A stretch of 64,000 nucleotides of DNA from Streptomyces carminius (GTDB lineage Bacteria > Actinomycetota > Actinomycetes > Streptomycetales > Streptomycetaceae). Shown piece by piece: positions 58,479 through 64,000 of this stretch. The stretch covers positions 62,001 through 126,000 of the forward strand of contig NZ_PGGW01000071.1 of the NCBI RefSeq assembly GCF_002794255.1, given 5' to 3'. The notes beneath the pieces were generated by a model. The model saw only the letters and a list, made by a program, of their open reading frames with translations. It did no database searches and was not told where the DNA came from. Each line of letters starts with the position of its first letter. Within the stretch, counting starts at the first letter, position 1. The position numbers and the translations under genes are program-made.

Positions 58479-59485
58479 CGCAGCGCGGCCGTGGCCTCGT
58501 CGAGGACGATGCCGAGCGAACGGGTGCCGCGGCCCTTGGCCCACACCTCGGAGTTCACCTCGTGCACCTCGCCGTTCGCGACGGCGGGGATCCTCGACCA
58601 CAGGGGGTTGCCGGCGAGCTTCTCGGAGAGCTTCCCGTCGCTGTCGCCGAAGGAGAGGGTCTCGACGAAGAGCACGTCCACCTCGCGGGCGAGGATCTCC
58701 TCCAGGCTGTAGCTGCCCTCCACACCGCGGGACTTCCAGGGGTAGCGGGAGATCTTCGGGAAGAGCCCGGCGGCCACGTCGGTGCCGGGGGTGGCGACGC
58801 CGAAGTTCTCGTCGCTGCCGTAGATGATCAGCGCGGTCTTCCCGCTGGGCTTCTCCTCGGCCGCCGCCAGCTTGGCGCGGAAGCGCTGCTCGGCGGCCTC
58901 GCCCTGATCGATGCGGCCGGTGAGGGCGGCCAGGGCGCGCAGGTAGCCGACGCTGTCCTGCCACTTCTCCGGCTGCACGGGCCAGAAGACGGTGGCGCCC
59001 TTCAGGGCGGGGGCGAGCTTGCCGTGGGTGTCGCCCAGGCCGATCACCAGGTCCGGCTCGTGGGAGAGGACCGCCTCGACCTCGGGGGCGAGGAAGCCGC
59101 CGGGGATCACCGGGACCTTCCCGGCCTTCTCGGGGCCGAGGAAGTCCGGGTGGGCCAGCAGGGCGGAGTTGGTGGCCACCGGGGTGATGCCCAGCTCCGT
59201 CAGCATGTCGTCGCACAGGGCGACCAGGCAGACGACGCGCCGGGGTTCGGCGTCGGTGGTGACGGCGGCGCCGTCGGGGCCGGTGACCCGGCGGGCGGGC
59301 TCGATCGGTTCGACCGTGACCTCGGTGCGCGGTCCGGCGCCGGTCTCCCCGGCGTTCCCGTCGTCGGAGGCGTTCCCGCCGGTGGTGCCGCAGCCGGCGA
59401 GCCCGGCGAGTACGGCGCCCAGCAGGACCGGTACGGCGGCGGCCCGTACGGCGCGGGCGGTGGTGCGGCGCGGTGGACGCGTCAT
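58475..59485 (-). CDS. Metal-chelate ABC importer binding lipoprotein (FecB/FhuD-like)
   Basis: 336 residues. Signal and lipobox: MTRPPRRTTARAVRAA, hydrophobic core, LAGC. Type III (helical-backbone) binding-protein fold: RRVVCLVALCDDMLTELGIT, IPGGFLAPEVEAVLSHEPDL, VIGLGDTHG, ALIIYGSDENFG, VLFVETLSFGDSD and NSEVWAKGRGTRSLGIVLDE. Such proteins bind siderophores, haem or B12 complexes; a zinc chelate is suggested by the promoter. ATG 59485 follows GGGAG. First gene of the importer operon. Confidence 0.9.
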   Translation of the reverse strand: MTRPPRRTTARAVRAAAVPVLLGAVLAGLAGCGTTGGNASDDGNAGETGAGPRTEVTVEPIEPARRVTGPDGAAVTTDAEPRRVVCLVALCDDMLTELGITPVATNSALLAHPDFLGPEKAGKVPVIPGGFLAPEVEAVLSHEPDLVIGLGDTHGKLAPALKGATVFWPVQPEKWQDSVGYLRALAALTGRIDQGEAAEQRFRAKLAAAEEKPSGKTALIIYGSDENFGVATPGTDVAAGLFPKISRYPWKSRGVEGSYSLEEILAREVDVLFVETLSFGDSDGKLSEKLAGNPLWSRIPAVANGEVHEVNSEVWAKGRGTRSLGIVLDEATAALR

Positions 59486-59578
59486 CGGTGGCTCCCAGTC
59501 CTCGTCAACTCCCGGGGTGCGAGCGGAGGTACGGCCCCGGTACGGGCCCCCGGAACACCCCGCACCAGATTGGCACAC

Positions 59579-59591
59579 GATAATCATTATC
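59579..59591. promoter_or_regulatory. Fur-family palindrome between fecB-like and propeller genes
   Basis: GATAATCATTATC is a perfect 6-1-6 palindrome, the core of the classic Fur box and, read as 15 bp, close to Streptomyces Zur sites. It lies 94 bp from the fecB-like start and 45 bp from the divergent beta-propeller start, so it could control both. Iron in Streptomyces is normally handled by a DtxR-type repressor with a different box, which favours Zur. Confidence 0.65.
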
Positions 59592-59635
59592 AGAACCAGT
59601 TGACGCGCCACTCCCGTTCCGGAGGTTCTCCGCCC

Positions 59636-60889
59636 ATGACCGCAGCCGCTGTGCTACTGGCCGCCGACCATGTCGCCGGCACCGTCGATCTGCTGGACCT
59701 CCCCGGGGGCCGGCCGCTGGCCCGCCTGACGGGCCGCCACCTCTCCGAGCACGCGGGCTTCCTGACCCTGCCCGGCGACCGGGTGGCGTGCGTGGACGAC
59801 CGGGCGGGCGAACTGCTGGTACTGGCCCCCTTCGAGGCGGCACGCGGCGGGGCCCTGGTCGCCGCCGCGGCACCGGTGGCCGTACCCGCCGAGCAGCTCG
59901 CCGCCGACCCGGACGGACGGTTCCTGGTGGTCACCACGGGGCTGGGCGCCGCCGCCGAGCCGTGGAGCGACCTGCTGACCGCCGTGGACCTGGCCGCGCC
60001 GGGCGGCCCGTACGCCGTCCGGACACGGACGCGGGCGGGCGAGCCCGGGGTCACGGTCCTGGACGGCGGCCGGGCGGACGGCCCGCTGGCCGTCCTGCGG
60101 CACCGCGAGCCCGGCTCCCTGGACCTCCACAGCCTCGCCGGCCTGCTGGCCGCCGCGCCGGGCTGCCCGGTCGTGACACCGCGCACGCGCCTGCCGCTGC
60201 CCGACGACGGACACGGCGACGCCCACGACCCGGTCACCGGGTACCTGTTCACCGCCACCGGCTCCGGGGTGCACCGGGCGCGCCGGTCGGGCGGAGGGCT
60301 GGCGGCCGCCCCACCGCTGTCCTGGGCGGCGGACGGCCGCGCGGGCGGGCGCGGCTACTTCCTGCGGATCGACGCACGGCACCGGCTGCTGTGGTCCTGT
60401 CTGCGCGGCGGCCCGGCCGGTCCCGCCGACTGGCCCGCCTGGACCAACGACGCCTGGTGGCACCACCTGGACACCGGCCGCACCGGCCGGATCGGGCTGG
60501 GCGAGGGACTGGTGTTCCGCATGGCGGTGGCCGCGGACCACGTGGCGTACGCGCGCTGCCACCCGGACGGCGACGAGCTGGTCCTGCTGGCCACCGGCGA
60601 CGGGGCACCCCGGATCAGCGCCCGGGTGCCGCTGCCGCCCATGGCGGGCGCGCCCCGGCGCGGGCGGACCCCCTGGGACGACGGGGCGCAGCGCCGGGCC
60701 GTCGCCGCCTCCCCGGGCGCGCCGTGGGTGGCCGTCTCCCGGGGCGGGCACGGCGAGGTCCATCTGTTCGACGCGGCGAGCGGCACCGAGCGGGCCCGGC
60801 TGGCGCTGCCCGGCCCGCTGGACGAGGGCGGCCGGCTGGCGCTGCTCACCCCCGGCGACGGCGCGCACCGCGACCCGGCCGGCCGCTGA
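59636..60889 (+). CDS. Beta-propeller-like protein of unknown function
   Basis: 417 residues without a signal peptide. Repeated short-strand units with Asp-rich turns (VLLAADHVAGTVDLLDLPGG, RVACVDDRAGELLVLAPF, GRFLVVTTGLGAAAEPWSDL, HVAYARCHPDGDELVLLATG, PWVAVSRGGHGEVHLFDAASG) suggest a YncE/WD-type propeller of six to seven blades. A Trp-rich stretch (DWPAWTNDAWWHHLD) is distinctive. ATG 59636 follows GGAGG at a long spacing of about 11 bp. It is divergent from the importer operon across the Fur-family palindrome, so it is probably part of the same metal response. No function can be assigned. Confidence 0.75.
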   Translation: MTAAAVLLAADHVAGTVDLLDLPGGRPLARLTGRHLSEHAGFLTLPGDRVACVDDRAGELLVLAPFEAARGGALVAAAAPVAVPAEQLAADPDGRFLVVTTGLGAAAEPWSDLLTAVDLAAPGGPYAVRTRTRAGEPGVTVLDGGRADGPLAVLRHREPGSLDLHSLAGLLAAAPGCPVVTPRTRLPLPDDGHGDAHDPVTGYLFTATGSGVHRARRSGGGLAAAPPLSWAADGRAGGRGYFLRIDARHRLLWSCLRGGPAGPADWPAWTNDAWWHHLDTGRTGRIGLGEGLVFRMAVAADHVAYARCHPDGDELVLLATGDGAPRISARVPLPPMAGAPRRGRTPWDDGAQRRAVAASPGAPWVAVSRGGHGEVHLFDAASGTERARLALPGPLDEGGRLALLTPGDGAHRDPAGR

Positions 60890-61046
60890 GGGCACCGGAC
60901 GGCACGGGAGCCCGGCGCCGTACCCTCCGGGGCGCGCCGCCCGTTCGTCCGGGAGCCGGTACGCCGCACGGGCCCGGCGCCGGCCCCCGGCCGGCGGGAG
61001 CGCAGGTGGGGGGTGTTCCGCCGTTCGTGCCAAGAACCGCTCAAGA

Positions 61047-61063
61047 TTGTGAAATCTTTCACA
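61047..61063. promoter_or_regulatory. Rex- or Crp-like palindrome TTGTGAA-N4-TTCACA
   Basis: TGTGAAATCTTTCACA (61048-61063) is a perfect 7-2-7 inverted repeat. It matches the Streptomyces Rex operator form (TGTGAA-N4-TTCACA) and also the Crp form TGTGA-N6-TCACA. It lies about 80 bp upstream of the TPR-like gene. Confidence 0.6.
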
Positions 61064-61142
61064 CTTTCCTCTTGGCTGGACCCTCGACTTCGTGCTGAGA
61101 TGCGCTCACATCCGGCTCGACGGCGCGCTTGGGGAGGGCACT

Positions 61143-61943
61143 GTGGCGGAGACCGCCATCTCACGTTCGGCACGGACGACGGGTGCGGGCGGTGATACGG
61201 ACGGCGATCCGCTGGACCACGCGGTGTGGCGGCTGAGATCGCGCGGATGCTGGGAGGACGCGGCGGCGCTGCTGGAACCGCACATCAGCCGGGGGGACAC
61301 CCAGGCCGCGCTGCGGCGGGCGGCCTTGCTGGTGGAGCACTGCATGTTCACCGCCGGCGGCTGGGCCGGGGCCGAGGACGCGCTGCGCACGGCCGAGGCC
61401 ATGGCGGGCACGGACGAGGAGCGCGGCGCGGCCGCCTGCGAACGCGGGCACCTGGCCTACGCCGCCACGGTGCTGGGTGTACGGGACCGGACCGACGAGG
61501 CCCGCGCCGCGCTCGGACGGGCCGCCGCCCTGCTCCCGCCCGCGTCGCCGCGGCGGGCGCTGCTGGACTTCCGGCGCGGGCTGACGACCGAGCACTTCGG
61601 CGACAGTCCGCAGTCGGCCCGGGCCGCGTACCGCCGGGCGCACGCCGGGGCGACCGCGCAGGGGGACGCCCTGCTGCGCTCCTTCACCTGGCGGCATCTG
61701 GCCGGGCTCGCCCTGCGCGCCGGGGAACACGCCGAGGCGCGGCACGGCTTCGCCGAGTCGCTGCGGATCCGCGAGGAGCTGGGCTACCTGGTGGGCATGG
61801 CCCCGGCCCTGGTGGCCCTGGCGCAGGTCCAGCCGGAACCGGACGCGGACCGGCTGCGGGCCGAGGCACGGCGGCTGTTCCGGCTGCTGGGCGGGGTGCC
61901 GACCTGGCTCACCGACCAGCTCACCGACCAGCCCGGCGGCTGA
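61143..61943 (+). CDS. TPR-like helical-repeat protein
   Basis: 266 residues built of antiparallel helices with TPR-type spacing: LLEPHISRGDTQAALRRAALLVEH, AACERGHLAYAATVLG, ARAALGRAAALLPPASPRRA, AAYRRAHAGATAQGDALLRS, LAGLALRAGEHAEARHGF and SLRIREELGYLVGMAPAL. Such domains bind partner proteins or peptides. GTG 61143 follows GGGAGGG. The Rex/Crp-like palindrome upstream suggests redox- or cAMP-type control. It is followed by a strong terminator. Specific function unknown. Confidence 0.8.
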   Translation: MAETAISRSARTTGAGGDTDGDPLDHAVWRLRSRGCWEDAAALLEPHISRGDTQAALRRAALLVEHCMFTAGGWAGAEDALRTAEAMAGTDEERGAAACERGHLAYAATVLGVRDRTDEARAALGRAAALLPPASPRRALLDFRRGLTTEHFGDSPQSARAAYRRAHAGATAQGDALLRSFTWRHLAGLALRAGEHAEARHGFAESLRIREELGYLVGMAPALVALAQVQPEPDADRLRAEARRLFRLLGGVPTWLTDQLTDQPGG

Positions 61944-61958
61944 TCCCGCCGGTCCCCG

Positions 61959-62002
61959 CCCCTCGCCGGTGGAGTGACGTGCGTCACTCCACCGGCGAGG
62001 GG
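61959..62002. terminator. Perfect 21-bp stem terminator
   Basis: The arms 61959-61979 and 61982-62002 are perfectly complementary (containing CGCCGGTGGAGTGACG). The hairpin starts 15 bp after the TPR-like stop and separates that gene from the iron-box promoter. Confidence 0.9.
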
Positions 62003-62029
62003 ACTGGAGTCCCCGGCGCGCGACTGGGG

Positions 62030-62048
62030 TAAGGTAAGCCTTACCTGT
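62030..62048. promoter_or_regulatory. Iron box (DtxR/DmdR1 type)
   Basis: AGGTAAGCCTTACCT (62032-62046) is a perfect 7-1-7 inverted repeat, and the 19-bp window matches TWAGGTWAGSCTWACCTWA at 17 of 19 positions. It lies 28 bp before the FhuF-type start, so iron-bound repressor would block that gene. Confidence 0.88.
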
Positions 62049-62075
62049 TAGACCCGTCGATCCGGTGGTACCCGC

Positions 62076-62936
62076 ATGGCTATGTGCACCCTCGCCCCGG
62101 CGCCCACGGCGTCCGCCGCGTCACCCTTCGCCGCGTCCTACACCCGGCTGGCGGAGGTCCTCCCCAGCCTGCGGGTCGTGGAGACCGGCGTCGGCGGCGA
62201 GCTGCCGCGCGGCGGCCACTGGGTGCGGGCCGCGGAGCTGGCCGGCGGCGGTGCCGCCCTGGACTCCTTCCTGGCCTGGGACGACGAGCAGGTGCGGCGC
62301 GACTACGGGCAGCCCGCCCGCCCCGACGTGATCGCCAGCTTCGGGCTGCACCGCTACGCCTGGCCTGCCTGTCTGCTGGTCACCGTCCCCTGGTTCCTGC
62401 ACCGCCGGGTCCCCCGCGTCCCGGTGGACGCGGTCGCCTTCGACCGCGCCGAGGGGCGGATGGCGGTCCGGATCGAGGAGTTCTCCTGCCTGCCCGGCGA
62501 CCCGGCGGCCCGCCTGCCCGGAGCCCGGGTGGTGCCGGACGCCGAGGCGCTGCGCGCGGCCGTCCGGGAGGCCACCGCCGAGCACCTCTCCCCCGTGCTC
62601 GACGCCTTCCGGCCGCGCATGCGCCGCGGACCGCGGGCGCTGTGGGGGATGGCGACGGACGAGATCACCGAGGGCCTGTGGTACGTCGGCCATCTGCTGG
62701 GCGAGGAGCGGCGTGCCCGGGCCGAGGTGGAGCTGCTGCTGCCGGGCTCCGTCACCCCGTACGCGCAGGGGGCGGGCTTCCGGGAGCTGACCGGGCCGGA
62801 CGGCGAGCGGTTCCCCACCCGGGACCGGGCGAGCTGCTGCCTGTTCTACACGCTGCGCCCCGAGGACACCTGCGCGACCTGTCCGCGCACCTGCGACACC
62901 GAGCGCGTCAACCGTCTGACCCGTTCGGGTGCCTGA
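62076..62936 (+). CDS. FhuF-type [2Fe-2S] ferric-siderophore reductase
   Basis: 286 residues. The C-terminal cluster motif C-C-x10-C-x2-C is exact (SCCLFYTLRPEDTCATCP), as in FhuF-type reductases that release iron from imported siderophores; further Cys follow in RTCD. The middle part includes HRYAWPACLLVTVPWFLHRR and LWGMATDEITEGLWYVGHLL, typical of actinobacterial members. ATG 62076 is used; ATG 62082 is also possible. The iron box just upstream shows iron repression. It is a separate unit from the Zur-type block. Confidence 0.93.
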   Translation: MAMCTLAPAPTASAASPFAASYTRLAEVLPSLRVVETGVGGELPRGGHWVRAAELAGGGAALDSFLAWDDEQVRRDYGQPARPDVIASFGLHRYAWPACLLVTVPWFLHRRVPRVPVDAVAFDRAEGRMAVRIEEFSCLPGDPAARLPGARVVPDAEALRAAVREATAEHLSPVLDAFRPRMRRGPRALWGMATDEITEGLWYVGHLLGEERRARAEVELLLPGSVTPYAQGAGFRELTGPDGERFPTRDRASCCLFYTLRPEDTCATCPRTCDTERVNRLTRSGA

Positions 62937-63124
62937 CCGGTTATCGACGGTAATTCCGGGTCGCTACACTCCTGGTCGCGCGTCCTGGTTCCCGTTCGCC
63001 GGTTTTCCGACCCGAAAGGTCTGCCGGACAGTATGTTCTTCCGCCAGGATGCTGCGCATCAGTAGCCAATGCGAGTACGGCGGGGCCGGTCCACGGCAGG
63101 CCGCCAGGCAAGGGACACCCCCGG

Positions 63125-64000
63125 ATGAATCTGACGGACATATCGATGACCTGGGTGCTGCTGAGCGCCGTACTGCTCGTCGGCGCCCTGGTCGCGGTCG
63201 TATTGATGGGCCGCGGCCGCGGCAAGCACAGGGACGAGGAACAGAGCTCCGACTCCTGGGAGCGCATGGAGGAGCGCCGCCGCCGCAAGGAGACGGTCTA
63301 CGCCATCGCCTCCTACGTACTGCTGTTCTGCTGTGCGGGAGTGGCCGCCGCCCTCTCCTTCCACGGCCTGGTCGGCTTCGGCCGCGAGAACCTGGGGCTG
63401 AGCGGCGGCTGGGAGTACCTCGTCCCCTTCGGCCTGGACGGCGCGGCGATGTTCTCCGCCGTCATCGCCGTCCGCGAGGCCAGCCACGGTGACGCCTCCC
63501 TCGGCTCCCGGCTGCTGGTGTGGCTGTTCGCGGGTGCCGCGGCCTGGTTCAACTGGGTGCACGCCCCGCGCGGCGACGAGCACGCGGGCGCCCCGCAGTT
63601 CTTCGCCGGCATGTCCATCGCGGCGGCCGTCCTCTTCGACCGCGCGCTCAAGCAGACCCGCCGCTCCGCCCTGCGCGAGCAGGGTCTGGTGCCGCGCCCG
63701 CTGCCGCAGATCCGCGTCGTGCGGTGGCTGCGCGCCCCGCGCGAGACCTACGCGGCCTGGTCGCTGATGCTGCTGGAGGGCGTGCGGACGCTGGACGAGG
63801 CGGTCGACGAGGTCCGCGACGACCGGCGCCGCAAGGAGGAGGAGCGGATCCGCCGGCGTGAGCAGCAGAAGCTGGAGCGGGCCCGGCTCAAGGCGATCAG
63901 CCGGGGCCGGATGCTGCCCCGGGGCAGCGACCAGCCGGCCGAACTGGAGCGCGGCACGGTGCCGCGCGCGGCGCTCCAGCCCGCCGCGGAGGAGAGCGGC
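63125..64000 (+). CDS. DUF2637-type membrane protein (3' end outside window)
   Basis: The frame stays open to the right edge (292 codons visible), so the gene is truncated. One N-terminal membrane segment (MTWVLLSAVLLVGALVAVVL) is followed by a basic/acidic linker (GRGRGKHRDEEQSSDSWERM) and three or four further segments (VYAIASYVLLFCCAGVAAAL, YLVPFGLDGAAMFSAVIAVR, SLGSRLLVWLFAGAAAWFNW). A helical basic region (RRRKEEERIRRREQQKLERA) comes next. This is the DUF2637 pattern found in Streptomyces chromosomal and plasmid (Spd-like) membrane proteins. ATG 63125 is preceded by AAGGGA; TACACT at about 62974 could be a -10. Confidence 0.85.
   Translation, partial: MNLTDISMTWVLLSAVLLVGALVAVVLMGRGRGKHRDEEQSSDSWERMEERRRRKETVYAIASYVLLFCCAGVAAALSFHGLVGFGRENLGLSGGWEYLVPFGLDGAAMFSAVIAVREASHGDASLGSRLLVWLFAGAAAWFNWVHAPRGDEHAGAPQFFAGMSIAAAVLFDRALKQTRRSALREQGLVPRPLPQIRVVRWLRAPRETYAAWSLMLLEGVRTLDEAVDEVRDDRRRKEEERIRRREQQKLERARLKAISRGRMLPRGSDQPAELERGTVPRAALQPAAEESG

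Noticed and set aside
57699..58712. Long plus-strand open frames through the importer and exporter genes
   Set aside because: They are Gln/Gly/Arg/His-rich antisense shadows without ribosome-binding sites or family similarity.
1..64000. tRNA, rRNA, CRISPR arrays, insertion sequences
   Set aside because: I saw no cloverleaf-like sequence, rRNA stretch, spaced repeat array or transposase in any intergenic gap.

Overview
The window is very GC-rich actinobacterial chromosome, almost certainly Streptomyces or a close relative. Nearly every codon ends in G or C, GTG starts are common, GTGA/ATGA start-stop overlaps abound, and several families are typical of the genus (a short ethylmalonyl-CoA operon, DUF3099-, DUF5955- and DUF2637-like proteins, a DtxR/DmdR-type iron box). 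I found no rRNA, tRNA, CRISPR array, insertion sequence or prophage. Genes run off both ends: a TetR-type regulator at the left edge and a DUF2637-type membrane protein at the right.

Left third (1-39.7 kb): a run of ethylmalonyl-CoA pathway genes (ccr, meaA, mcl, mch, mcd) is followed by the phosphatidylethanolamine pair psd-pssA. Then come a glycerate kinase, a BCCT osmolyte transporter, a YtrA-type GntR/ABC operon, a small regulatory module (VapB-like protein, HTH protein, Clp-N protein), an inositol-phosphatase/FAD-oxidoreductase pair, a sirtuin, housekeeping hydrolases and nucleases, a ROK sugar kinase, a P450, a MocA-like nucleotidyltransferase, XdhC, an RluA-type pseudouridine synthase, an AlkZ-type winged-helix protein and two further GntR regulators. 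One of these has three GCTAGC operator copies in its divergent promoter region.

Right third (39.7-60.9 kb): the most interesting part is a contiguous block that looks like a metal-starvation-controlled RiPP (azoline-type) locus. Next to a 39-residue precursor-like peptide gene lie an E1-like/leader-binding protein, an alpha/beta hydrolase of the CocE type, a YcaO cyclodehydratase, a SagB-type oxidase and two ABC exporter half-transporters, nearly all translationally coupled. On one side is a complete FecBCDE-type metallophore importer. On the other is a peptide/nickel-type substrate-binding protein, a fused permease and an MFS exporter. Two promoters carry a 15-bp Zur-like box exactly in the -35/-10 spacer, and a third Fur-family palindrome lies between the fecB-like gene and a divergent beta-propeller-like gene. 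I infer a zinc-responsive operon set that makes, exports and re-imports a heterocyclised peptide, possibly a zincophore. The product and its metal are unproven.

Right edge (60.9-64 kb): a TPR-like protein sits behind a Rex/Crp-like palindrome, an FhuF-type ferric reductase behind a near-perfect iron box, and the truncated DUF2637-type gene closes the window. Perfect long hairpins mark several transcription-unit ends (562-605, 9146-9187, 12613-12650, 15258-15300, 45410-45455, 61959-62002).
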